Assembly: GCF_022179125.1 (NCBI RefSeq)
Contig: NZ_BPQG01000004.1
Location: forward strand, 124,001 to 188,000
Length of the DNA stretch: 64,000 bases
Direction of reading: 5' to 3'
From: Methylobacterium cerastii
GTDB taxonomy: Bacteria; Pseudomonadota; Alphaproteobacteria; Rhizobiales; Beijerinckiaceae
Shown: one piece after another, positions 54,915-64,000 of the stretch
Numbering within the stretch: the first letter of the stretch is position 1
Layout of the letters: the number at the start of each line of letters is the position of its first letter
Program-made: the position numbers and the translations under genes
The notes under the pieces: generated by a model
What the model was told of the DNA's origin: nothing
What the model saw: only the letters and a program-made list of their open reading frames with translations
Database searches by the model: none

Positions 54915-55679
54915 CTAGATCCGCGAGAGCAGCTCGGCCTTCTTGTCGGCGAACTCGGCCTCGGTGAGGACGCCGCGGCCGTGAAGCTCGGCGAGCCGCT
55001 CGATCTTCGTGAACACGTCGCCGTCTGGCGCCGGCTCCGGCGCGGCCGCAGGCTGCGGTTTGGGGGCGGGGGGAGGGCAAGGTTCGGGGGTAGAGGCGGC
55101 GGCGCGTGCGGGCTCGGTCGCGTCGGGGGCGAGGCGGCGCAGGGTGTCGAGGCCGATGCTCCCCTGCGGTCCCGTGAAGCGCAGGGCGCCGTTCGACTGA
55201 GAGACGCCCGAGATCCGGTGCTCGCCGGTGTCGTAGAGCGCGACGCCGGAATCGGACTCGATCGCCAGCCGCCTTGCCTCGGGGAAGTAGGCGTAGCGCA
55301 GCCCGTCCTGGGCGCCGGCGCTCGACGGCCGGCCGAGGCCCGCCGGCCACCATTCGCCGCCGCCGCGCTCGCCTGCGTTCCATCCCTGGCCGCTCCAGCC
55401 GGCGGCGGGCAGCGCGCCGGCAAGCTCGGCGCAGAGGCCGGCGACGCGGGCCTTCAGCTCGGCGTCGAACATCCGTCCGACCATGACCATGCCGCCGGAG
55501 AACCACTGGCCCATGCCGCCGAGTTCCGGGTGGTCGAACTGCGCCATCGTGCCGTTGCCGGCCTCCAGCGCCCGCAACAGGTGGCGTACCGCGTCGAGGC
55601 CGACGCCGTGGCGGTCGGCCACGATCTGCAGCCCGGAGGCGTGATCGGGGCCTTCGTCGTTCGTTGCCTCGACGCTCAT
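54915..55679 (-). CDS. SHOCT domain-containing protein
   Basis: A 254-residue protein with a long N-terminal part (MSVEATNDEGPDHASGLQ...VGLDAVRHLLRALEAGNG) and a Pro/Ala-rich linker (about 175-210). The C-terminal SHOCT domain is KIERLAELHGRGVLTEAEFADKKAELLSRI, a short helix pair that usually mediates oligomerisation. There is no signal peptide. The start ATG 55679 is clear. It lies upstream of the photolyase-like gene by 135 bp; it is uncertain whether they form a unit. Confidence 0.85.
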   Translation of the reverse strand: MSVEATNDEGPDHASGLQIVADRHGVGLDAVRHLLRALEAGNGTMAQFDHPELGGMGQWFSGGMVMVGRMFDAELKARVAGLCAELAGALPAAGWSGQGWNAGERGGGEWWPAGLGRPSSAGAQDGLRYAYFPEARRLAIESDSGVALYDTGEHRISGVSQSNGALRFTGPQGSIGLDTLRRLAPDATEPARAAASTPEPCPPPAPKPQPAAAPEPAPDGDVFTKIERLAELHGRGVLTEAEFADKKAELLSRI

Positions 55680-55987
55680 GCGGTCTGCTCCGGAAGGCGC
55701 GACGCGCTCGATTGGCGCCGCGATGGGCCGCGAATGCCGGGCCGTGCCCGGGGCGAGCCCTTACTATGGCGCGCCGCACGGGGCGGTGGAAGAACCCAGC
55801 TCGCGCAAAAATCGCAGGTGCCGGAACGGGTTCCGCCCGGATCGCGGGCTCGTGTCGCTGCGCTGCAAAAATTTCCGGCGCCCGGGAGCTTCGCCGTCGG
55901 CCGCACGTTCACAAAACGGCCCGGGGGCCCCGTCGCCGAACGTCAGGCGGCGGTCGTCGTGATGCGGCCCCGGCCGACGGAGTGAAC
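55680..55987. other. divergent intergenic region, SHOCT gene and glgX
   Basis: A 308-bp gap with promoters for both directions expected. It holds a perfect inverted repeat CGGAAC-GG-GTTCCG (55822-55835), extended by CC at left and by GCCC at right, and two GCAAAAAT words at 55805-55812 and about 55864-55871. No gene is visible. Confidence 0.6.
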
Positions 55988-58258
<2,271 letters not shown>

Positions 58259-58272
58259 ACGCGGCGCCTTCC

Positions 58273-58298
58273 CCTCGAGCAGATGATCTGCCACGAGG
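58273..58298. terminator. hairpin after glgX
   Basis: CCTCG-a-GCAGAT-g-ATCTGC-ca-CGAGG is a near-perfect stem of 11 pairs with a one-base loop, 14 bp after the glgX stop, followed by GTTTGAATAC. It could act as terminator or operator. Confidence 0.5.
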
Positions 58299-58328
58299 GT
58301 TTGAATACAAAAAATCGGACGATCGTGG

Positions 58329-58362
58329 GCCGCCGCGCGTTGAAGAATCGATGCGCGGCGGC
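58329..58362. other. hairpin in the leader of the response-regulator gene
   Basis: GCCGCCGCGC and GCGCGGCGGC form a perfect 10-bp stem with a 14-nt loop, 38 bp before the start of the response regulator. It may affect its mRNA stability or translation. Confidence 0.5.
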
Positions 58363-58400
58363 GACGCGTCGGACGGCCGTGCGTCGGGGACCCAACATCC

Positions 58401-58781
58401 ATGCCCAAGATTCTGCTGGTCGAAGATCACGAGGAGATCTGGGATTTCCTGTCCCGCCGGCTCAAGCGTCGCGGGTACGAGGTGATCCTGGCTCATGACG
58501 GCGAGGCCGGCGTGCAGCAGGCGCGCTCGGGCCGCCCCGACGTGATCCTCCTCGACATGAACCTGCCGATCCTCGACGGCTGGTCGGCGGCCCGCGCGCT
58601 GAAGTCCGGCAGCGACACCCGCGGCATCCCGATCATCGCGCTCACCGCCCACGCCATGTCGGGCGATCGCGACAAGGCGATCCAGGCCGGCTGCGACGAC
58701 TACCACCCCAAGCCCGTCGACTTCTCGAAGCTGCTCAGCCAGATCAGCGCGGCCTTGGGCGAGACCGCGACGGCGGGCTAG
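58401..58781 (+). CDS. single-domain response regulator (DivK/CheY-like)
   Basis: A 126-residue receiver without output domain. It has acidic Glu8-Asp9 in LLVEDHEEI, phospho-acceptor Asp52 in ILLDMNLPILDGW, Thr in ALTAHAMSGD and Lys in HPKPVDFSKL. DivK-like receivers of alphaproteobacteria pass signals between kinases. The cognate kinase is not known; the LOV hybrid 2.8 kb downstream has its own receiver, and the degenerate LOV kinase lacks one. Confidence 0.93.
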   Translation: MPKILLVEDHEEIWDFLSRRLKRRGYEVILAHDGEAGVQQARSGRPDVILLDMNLPILDGWSAARALKSGSDTRGIPIIALTAHAMSGDRDKAIQAGCDDYHPKPVDFSKLLSQISAALGETATAG

Positions 58782-58801
58782 GGCGGTTCTCCTCCCTTCC
58801 A

Positions 58802-58913
58802 CCTCATCCTGAGGTACCGCAGCTCAGCGGGCCTCGAAAGAGCCCTCCCGCGGTCTCGGCGGGTCCTGGAGGGCTCCTTCGCAGCCCGCTGCCGCGGGCA
58901 CCTAAGGATAAGG
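58802..58913. repeat. dispersed palindromic repeat, family 3
   Basis: A 112-bp imperfect palindrome between the response regulator and the AI-2E-type gene. Arms include CCTCATCCTGAGGT against ACCTAAGGATAAGG, and GGGCCTCGAAAGAGCCCTCC against GGAGGGCTCCTTCGCAGCCC. The CCTCATCCTGAGGTGCC-like sequence is a common intergenic repeat in this group of bacteria. One copy is in this window. Confidence 0.8.
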
Positions 58914-58970
58914 GGCGTCGATGGGGGAACGCTCGAGCGGTCGAACACAGGCGTAACCGGAGCGTAATCC

Positions 58971-60938
58971 ATGAGCGACGACCCCGTCACCGCGCAGCGC
59001 CTGAAGAACGGCCTGCCGGTCTTCGTCGCCCTGGCCTCGCTGCTGCTCGTCCTCGCGGTGATGGCCGCGCTGTATTTCGGACGCGACATCCTCGTGCCGG
59101 TGACGCTGGCGATCCTGCTGAGCTTCGTCCTCGTGCCGGCGGTGCGCCTGCTCGGGCACATCCGCATGCCGCGGGTGCCGGCGGTGCTGCTGGTGGTCGT
59201 CGTGGTGTTCGGAGCACTGTTCGGGATCGGCAGCCTGATCGTGCGCGAGGGCGGGCAGCTCGTCTCCGACCTGCCGCGCTACTCCCTGGTGATGCAGGAC
59301 AAGATCAAGTCCCTGCGCGGCGCCACCGCCGACACCGGCACGCTGTCGCGCATCGTCGACGTGTTCCAGGACCTGAGCGCGACGCTGTCGCCGCCGCCGC
59401 CGCCGGAGCTGAAGGGCGATCCGGGCTCGACCGGGCATCCGCTCACCGTGGAGATCCGCGCGGCGCGGGCCGGCCTCGTCGAGAACCTCCAGACCTTCGC
59501 CGGGCCGATCCTGCACCCGCTGGCCACCACCGGCCTGATCCTGATCTTCACGATCTTCATCCTGCTCCAGCGCGAGGACCTGCGGAACCGGATGATCCGG
59601 CTGGCCGGCGGCTCGGGCGACCTGCGCCGCACCACCGCGGCCATCGACGACGCGGCGCGCCGCCTCAGCCGGTTCTTCCTGGCGCAGCTCGCCCTCAACG
59701 TGGCCTTCGGCGTGGTGATCGGCGTCGGGCTGTGGTGGATCGGTGTACCGAGCCCGACCCTGTTCGGCGTGCTCGCGGCGATCCTGCGCTTCGTGCCCTA
59801 TATCGGCGCCGCGATCAGCGCCCTGCTGCCGCTGGTGCTGGCGGCCTCCGTCGATCCGGGCTGGAGCATGGTGATCGCCACGGCGGCGCTGTTCCTCGTG
59901 GTCGAGCCGATCGCCGGCCACGTGATCGAGCCGCTGCTCTACGGGCACTCCACCGGGCTCTCGCCGATCGCGGTCATCCTCTCGGCGACGATCTGGACGT
60001 TCCTGTGGGGGCCGATCGGCCTCGTGCTGGCCACCCCGCTCACGGTCTGCCTCGTCGTGCTCGGCCGCCACGTCGACAGGCTCTGGTATCTCGACGTGCT
60101 GCTCGGCGACCAGCCGGCCCTCGACCCGCCCGAGATCTTCTACCAGCGCATGCTTGCCAACGACCCGGCGGAGGCGATCGACCAGGGCCGGCAGTTCCTG
60201 AAGGAGCGCGCGCTCGTCACCTACTACGACGAGGTCGTTCTGGCCGGCTTGCGGCTGGCGCAGGACGACCTGTCCCGCGGCACCCTCGACCGTGCGCGCC
60301 AGGGCGAGGTCGGCGCCGCGATTCGCACCGTGGTCGCCCGCCTCGGGACGACGCCGGTGGCCCTGCGCCCGCGCAAGGGAAAGGCGCGGACTGGGAGCTC
60401 CGAAGCCGCCGCCGCCGTCGCCGCGGCGGGGCCGGACCGTAAGGTCGCCGCCGTGGTGCTCAAGCCCGCCGACCTCGCGCCGGCCTGGCGCGGCGCGGTG
60501 CCGGTGCTCTGCGTCTCCAGCCGCGGCCCCTTCGACGAGGCGGCGACGCTGATGCTGAGCCAGACCCTCGACCGCCACGGATTGCGCTCCGAAGTGATGG
60601 CCATGTCGGCGATCCGCGGCGGCGCCCGGCCGAAGGACGCGGCCAGCCTCGCGATGATCTGCTTCTCCTATCTCGAGCCGGTGAGCCTGTCGCAGATCCG
60701 CTTCACCGTCCGGCAGGCCCGCGCCGCGGTGCCGGGCGTGCGCGTCCTCGTCGGGTTCTGGGGCGAGCGCGACCCGGCCACCCTCGACCGCCTGCGCCGG
60801 GCGACCTCCGCCGACGTCCTCGTCACCACCCTGAACGACGCGATCGAGAACGCCGTCGCCGTGTCGCGTGCGCCCGGCGTCGAGCCGGCGCGGACGGCGG
60901 CGACGCCCGTTGCCACCCTGCCGCAGGCGGCGGAGTAG
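58971..60938 (+). CDS. AI-2E family transporter with soluble C-terminal domain
   Basis: A 655-residue protein. The first 365 residues are an AI-2E/PerM-type permease with about seven helices (FGRDILVPVTLAILLSFVLVPAV, GVLAAILRFVPYIGAAISALLPL, GLSPIAVILSATIWTFLWGPIG). The rest is cytoplasmic. A helical linker (YLDVLLGDQPALDPPEIFYQRML) is followed by a Rossmann-like domain (about 500-620, VPVLCVSSRGPFDEAATLMLSQTLDRHGLRSEV) resembling a cobalamin-binding fold but without DxHxxG. Substrate unknown; the extra domain suggests sensing or gating. ATG 58971 is plain. Confidence 0.85.
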   Translation: MSDDPVTAQRLKNGLPVFVALASLLLVLAVMAALYFGRDILVPVTLAILLSFVLVPAVRLLGHIRMPRVPAVLLVVVVVFGALFGIGSLIVREGGQLVSDLPRYSLVMQDKIKSLRGATADTGTLSRIVDVFQDLSATLSPPPPPELKGDPGSTGHPLTVEIRAARAGLVENLQTFAGPILHPLATTGLILIFTIFILLQREDLRNRMIRLAGGSGDLRRTTAAIDDAARRLSRFFLAQLALNVAFGVVIGVGLWWIGVPSPTLFGVLAAILRFVPYIGAAISALLPLVLAASVDPGWSMVIATAALFLVVEPIAGHVIEPLLYGHSTGLSPIAVILSATIWTFLWGPIGLVLATPLTVCLVVLGRHVDRLWYLDVLLGDQPALDPPEIFYQRMLANDPAEAIDQGRQFLKERALVTYYDEVVLAGLRLAQDDLSRGTLDRARQGEVGAAIRTVVARLGTTPVALRPRKGKARTGSSEAAAAVAAAGPDRKVAAVVLKPADLAPAWRGAVPVLCVSSRGPFDEAATLMLSQTLDRHGLRSEVMAMSAIRGGARPKDAASLAMICFSYLEPVSLSQIRFTVRQARAAVPGVRVLVGFWGERDPATLDRLRRATSADVLVTTLNDAIENAVAVSRAPGVEPARTAATPVATLPQAAE

Positions 60939-60950
60939 TCCGGGGCGGCG

Positions 60951-61187
60951 TCAGCCCTCCGCCGGCAGGGCGAGCTTGATCGCGATGCCGTGGGCGTCGT
61001 GCTCGAAGATGTGGGCGACGTCGTGCACCAGCCAGCGCGACGCCTCGGCGTCGAACCCGAGGATCACGCACTCGCCGACCCGCGGCACCGGCTCGCCGGG
61101 CGCGAAGACGATCGTGCGACGGGCCGACCGGAGGCCGTGACCGGCCGAAGGATCGGGCGCGATGAACACCACGTCGATGTCGGACAT
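60951..61187 (-). CDS. hypothetical small protein
   Basis: A 78-residue acidic, beta-rich protein (IDVVFIAPDPSAGHG, RTIVFAPGEPVPRVGECVILGFD, WLVHDVAHIFEHDAHGIAIKL), cytoplasmic by appearance. No family is known to me. ATG 61187 is the best start. It converges on the AI-2E-type gene with 12 bp between the stops. Confidence 0.6.
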   Translation of the reverse strand: MSDIDVVFIAPDPSAGHGLRSARRTIVFAPGEPVPRVGECVILGFDAEASRWLVHDVAHIFEHDAHGIAIKLALPAEG

Positions 61188-61535
61188 GGGCCCGGATAAT
61201 CTCAGGTTGCAGTCGTCAAGACTGCTGCTCGCCGACGTAGGACGCACGGGGACTTCCCGATTCGGGAAGGCGCGGCGTCGAGATCAATCCCTATCCATCC
61301 CGAGGCAAGCTGAACAGTGACGGCGGCGGCCGGATCGCCGGTTCGGGCGACAATTCGCCTTCGATCGAGTTTGGACTCCCGCTAGAAAACCTGGATCGCA
61401 CGGTCGCCCCTTCGCGTTGTCGCGATGACGTCGGCTCGGAGGCTGTCCGAACAGGGGCAACGCCGCCGTGTTACCCGCCCAGCCGCACCATCACGGAGTC
61501 GCGAGACCGATGCCGACGGACGAGACCGCCCCGAC
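61188..61535. other. divergent intergenic region before the LOV kinase
   Basis: A 348-bp gap. It has a perfect inverted repeat CTTCCCGA-T-TCGGGAAG (61253-61269). I see no gene in it; an in-frame upstream extension of the LOV kinase to 61425 is possible but has low-quality sequence. Confidence 0.6.
61253..61269. promoter_or_regulatory. perfect palindrome upstream of the LOV kinase
   Basis: 8-bp arms CTTCCCGA and TCGGGAAG around a single T. It lies 66 bp before the start of the small divergent gene and 267 bp before the LOV kinase. It could bind a dimeric regulator or form a short hairpin. Confidence 0.45.
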
Positions 61536-63158
61536 ATGACCCAGACGCCCGAGACCCCGCCGACCGGCCGCACCACCCGCGTCGGCGCCGGGTCCGCCAC
61601 CGCCATGTCCGACCCGCGCAACGAGATCTTCTTCGCGGCCGTCGAGACGACCCGCATGCCGATGACGGTCACCGATCCGCGCCAGCCCGACAACCCGATC
61701 ATCTTCGCCAACAACGCCTTCCTGGCGATGTCCGGCTACGGCCAGGAGGAGATCATCGGCCGCAACTGCCGCTTCCTGCAGGGGGCGGAGACGGACCGCG
61801 AGGCGGTGGCGCAGGTCCGGGCGGCGATCGACGAGCGGCGCGAGTACAGCACCGAGATCCTGAACTACCGCAAGGACGGCTCGACCTTCTGGAACGCGCT
61901 GTTCGTCTCCCCGCTCTACGACACCAACGGCGAGCTGCTGTACTTCTTCGCCTCGCAGCTCGACGTGTCGCGCCGGCGCGACGCCGAGGAGGCTTTAGGC
62001 CAGGCGCAGAAGATGGAGGCGCTGGGCCAGCTCACCGGCGGCATCGCGCACGACTTCAACAACCTGCTCCAGGTCATCGTCGGCTACGTCGACATCCTCA
62101 GCGCCGGGTTGGAGAAGCCCGACGCCGACAAGGCCCGGCTGGGGCGCGCCGCCGACAACATCCGGCAGGCCGCGCAGCGCGCCACGACCCTGACGCAGCA
62201 GCTCCTCGCCTTCTCGCGCAAGCAGCGGCTGGAGGGCCGCGCGGTCAACCTCAACGCCCTGATCGGGGGAATGCGCGACATGGTCGCCCGCTCCGTCGGC
62301 GACGCCGTCACCGTCGCCTACGACCTGGCGCCGGACCTGTGGAACTGCCGCGTCGACCCGACCCAGGCCGAGGTCGCGCTGCTCAACGTGATGATCAACG
62401 CCCGCGACGCGATGCCGGAGGGCGGGCCGATCCGGGTCGTCACCGAGAACCTCGACGTATCCGAGCGCGAGATCACCGGGACCGGCCCCCTGCGCGCCGG
62501 GCGCTACGTCCAGGTCTCGATCACCGACGGCGGCACCGGCATGCCGCCCTCGGTGCTGACCCGCGTGATGGACCCGTTCTTCACCACCAAGGAGGAGGGC
62601 AAGGGCACCGGCCTCGGCCTCTCGATGGTCTACGGCTTCGCCAAGCAATCGGGCGGAGCCGCGAAGATCGAATCGGTTTTGGGGGAGGGCACCACCGTGC
62701 GCCTGTCCTTCCCGGTGACCGAGACCGGGGTGAAGGAGGCGCCCAAGCCGCCCGCCCGCACCACCGAGCGCCAGGGCACCGAGACCATCCTGATCGTCGA
62801 CGACCGCGAGGACGTGGCCGAGCTCGCCCGCACGATCCTGCGCGACTTCGGCTACGTCACGCTGATGGCCGGGAACGGGCGCGAAGCGCTCGAGATCCTC
62901 GACGGCAACGACCGCATCGACATGATCTTCACCGACCTGATCATGCCGGGCGGCATGAACGGGGTGATGCTCGCCCGCGAGGCGCGCCGCCGGCAGCCGC
63001 GCCTCAAGGTGCTGCTCACCACCGGCTACGCCGAGGCGAGCCTGGAGCGAACCGACGTCGGGGGATCCGAGTTCGACGTGTTGAACAAGCCCTACCGCCG
63101 GACCGACCTGATCCGCCGCGTGCGCGCGGTCCTCGACGGGCCGACCGGAACCGGCTGA
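61536..63158 (+). CDS. LOV-domain hybrid histidine kinase with receiver
   Basis: A 540-residue blue-light-type sensor. The LOV domain (about 30-145) has the full flavin motif [13 protein letters not shown] with Cys78, and [17 protein letters not shown]. The kinase domain has [12 protein letters not shown] (His172), ATPase N box [23 protein letters not shown] (usual DTG replaced by DGG), and [11 protein letters not shown]. The receiver at the end has [10 protein letters not shown] with Asp467 and [13 protein letters not shown] 61536 is used; 61605 is possible. Such LOV kinases in Rhizobiales regulate stress and lifestyle switches. Strong likeness to 13536-14627 suggests common origin. Confidence 0.93.
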   Translation: MTQTPETPPTGRTTRVGAGSATAMSDPRNEIFFAAVETTRMPMTVTDPRQPDNPIIFANNAFLAMSGYGQEEIIGRNCRFLQGAETDREAVAQVRAAIDERREYSTEILNYRKDGSTFWNALFVSPLYDTNGELLYFFASQLDVSRRRDAEEALGQAQKMEALGQLTGGIAHDFNNLLQVIVGYVDILSAGLEKPDADKARLGRAADNIRQAAQRATTLTQQLLAFSRKQRLEGRAVNLNALIGGMRDMVARSVGDAVTVAYDLAPDLWNCRVDPTQAEVALLNVMINARDAMPEGGPIRVVTENLDVSEREITGTGPLRAGRYVQVSITDGGTGMPPSVLTRVMDPFFTTKEEGKGTGLGLSMVYGFAKQSGGAAKIESVLGEGTTVRLSFPVTETGVKEAPKPPARTTERQGTETILIVDDREDVAELARTILRDFGYVTLMAGNGREALEILDGNDRIDMIFTDLIMPGGMNGVMLAREARRRQPRLKVLLTTGYAEASLERTDVGGSEFDVLNKPYRRTDLIRRVRAVLDGPTGTG

Positions 63159-63191
63159 GGCGCCGTTCGCCGCACCGCACGAGGTTTCGCC

Positions 63192-63512
63192 ATGCCCCAG
63201 GGTGACAAGAGCAAGTACACCGACAAGCAGGTCCGCAAGGCCGAGCACATCGCGCAATCCTATGAAAAGCGCGGCGTGCCCGAGGAGCAGGCCGAAGCTC
63301 GCGCCTGGGCGACCGTCAACAAGGACGACGGCGGCGGCAAGAAGCCCGGCGGCTCGGGCCGCGGCAAGGCCACCGACCACCCGGCCGCGCATGCGGGCGG
63401 CGAGAAGGGTGGCGAGAAAGGCGGAAAGGCCTCGGCCGCGCGCACGCCGGAGCAGCGCTCGGCCTCCGCCAAGAAGGCGGCTGCGACCCGCAAGGCGCGG
63501 AAGGCGACCTGA
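63192..63512 (+). CDS. small lysine-rich protein (plasmid-stabilisation-like)
   Basis: A 106-residue, very basic protein with a globular start ([37 protein letters not shown]). It continues with a low-complexity tail of Gly, Lys and Ala ([20 protein letters not shown]). Proteins of this pattern are often labelled plasmid stabilisation protein, without proof. It may bind nucleic acids. ATG 63192 follows ACGAGG. It stands 33 bp after the LOV kinase. Confidence 0.8.
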   Translation: MPQGDKSKYTDKQVRKAEHIAQSYEKRGVPEEQAEARAWATVNKDDGGGKKPGGSGRGKATDHPAAHAGGEKGGEKGGKASAARTPEQRSASAKKAAATRKARKAT

Positions 63513-63657
63513 AGCCGCGCCGTTTCGGTCGCCATCACCCCCGGATGGGGCTACCGTGCACGCGGCGTTCGCACCCGCCTTTGGCCAAAAGTCCGGCTTG
63601 CCATCGCCGCTCGACTGTCCTTGGCTGTGGCCGGAACGCGAAAAGTCCGAAAAAGAG

Positions 63658-63674
63658 CCGGCACGCCATGCCGG
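63658..63674. promoter_or_regulatory. inverted repeat before the aldehyde dehydrogenase gene
   Basis: CCGGCA-CGCCA-TGCCGG is a perfect 6-bp inverted repeat 9 bp before the GGAGG site (63683-63687). Upstream, AAAAGTCCG occurs twice (63587 and 63641), 54 bp apart. These may be regulator sites, which is not shown. Confidence 0.35.
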
Positions 63675-63696
63675 AGCCGCACGGAGGATCAGCACC

Positions 63697-64000
63697 ATGA
63701 ACAAGCCGGAATTCCTGGCCGACGCCAAGACCAAGTCGCCGTTCTCGGCCCGCTACGACAACTTCATCGGCGGGCAGTGGGTGGCGCCGGCGAACGGCCG
63801 TTACTTCGAGAACACCTCGCCGATCACCGGCCGCGTCATCTGCGAGGTCGCCCGCTCGGACGCGCAGGACGTGGAGAAGGCGCTCGACGCCGCCCACGCC
63901 GCCAAGGACGCCTGGGGCCGCACGTCGGCCGGCGAGCGCGCCCGCATCCTCAACAAGATCGCAGACCGGATGGAGGAGAACCTCGACCTGATCGCGCTCG
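63697..64000 (+). CDS. aldehyde dehydrogenase (3' end outside window)
   Basis: The first 101 residues of an NAD-dependent aldehyde dehydrogenase. It begins [31 protein letters not shown], then [32 protein letters not shown]. This is the N-terminal pattern of the AldB/ExaC (acetaldehyde dehydrogenase) branch linked to alcohol oxidation. GGAGG lies 9 nt before ATG 63697. The catalytic Cys and Glu are outside the window, so the subtype is provisional. Confidence 0.9.
   Translation, partial: MNKPEFLADAKTKSPFSARYDNFIGGQWVAPANGRYFENTSPITGRVICEVARSDAQDVEKALDAAHAAKDAWGRTSAGERARILNKIADRMEENLDLIAL

Noticed and set aside
53182-55779. A single 865-residue minus-strand frame spanning deaminase, photolyase-like and SHOCT genes
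   Set aside because: Only the last 154 residues are a real gene (the deaminase). The rest runs out of frame over two other well-supported genes.
63192-63512. Plasmid-stabilisation label as evidence of a plasmid or toxin-antitoxin system
   Set aside because: The protein lacks toxin or antitoxin motifs and stands alone among chromosomal genes.

Overview
The window is a stretch of high-G+C (about 70% by eye) alphaproteobacterial chromosome. It is best explained as Methylobacterium/Methylorubrum or a close relative in Hyphomicrobiales. The evidence is the fdh4A-fdh4B-like formate dehydrogenase pair, the lptF-lptG-lptD / pdxA / rsmA block divergent from pepA, a carB-greA neighbourhood with an enlarged CarB, a bacterial ELM1 homologue, a Tim44-like protein, an NDUFS4-like complex I subunit, and several dispersed palindromic repeats typical of this order. 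I see no prophage, insertion sequence, integrase or CRISPR array. The window reads as housekeeping core with small accessory genes between. The first gene (alpha/beta hydrolase) and the last (aldehyde dehydrogenase) are cut by the window edges.

Layout. 1-6.9 kb: partial hydrolase, small membrane protein, MATE exporter, glycine-zipper protein, CitE-like CoA-ester lyase, and a membrane M48 protease paired with a small two-helix membrane protein. 6.9-10.9 kb: methyltransferase and the fdh4-like pair. 10.9-16.7 kb: pyrD with a DUF952 gene, a self-controlled S24-type regulator, a histidine kinase with a degenerate LOV domain, a Tim44-like protein, and rsmA sharing a terminator with it. 16.9-25.6 kb: pdxA, lptD, lptG and lptF (lipopolysaccharide transport) divergent from pepA. 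25.7-32.8 kb: two acyl-CoA ligases, msrP, a nitroreductase and small genes. 33-42.8 kb: cysK, carB, greA, a signal-peptide protein, an ELM1-like gene, trxB and a LysR regulator. 42.9-53.2 kb: glycosyltransferase, rhodanese, a two-gene RND efflux pump, SDR, a zinc-ribbon/beta-lactamase-fold protein, GST, a 77-residue flagellar-rod-like protein, tRNA-Pro(TGG) and a complex I accessory subunit. 53.2-64 kb: nucleoside deaminase, a spore-photoproduct-lyase-like radical SAM protein, a SHOCT protein, glgX, a single-domain response regulator, an AI-2E-type permease with a soluble tail, a true LOV histidine kinase/receiver hybrid, a basic small protein and an aldehyde dehydrogenase.

Themes. Envelope biogenesis (lptFGD, RND and MATE pumps, membrane protease), redox and C1 metabolism (fdh4-like pair, trxB, msrP, GST, aldehyde dehydrogenase), nucleotide and amino-acid synthesis (pyrD, carB, cysK), and light or stress signalling. 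The most interesting points are the two related LOV-type kinases, one with the photoactive cysteine replaced by valine; the miniature flagellar rod-like protein; the photolyase-like radical SAM gene in a lineage not known to sporulate; the permease with a B12-domain-like tail; the M48 protease whose best start is an ATC codon; and four families of intergenic palindromic repeats, two of them present twice in opposite orientations. No single undescribed multi-gene system is convincingly visible.
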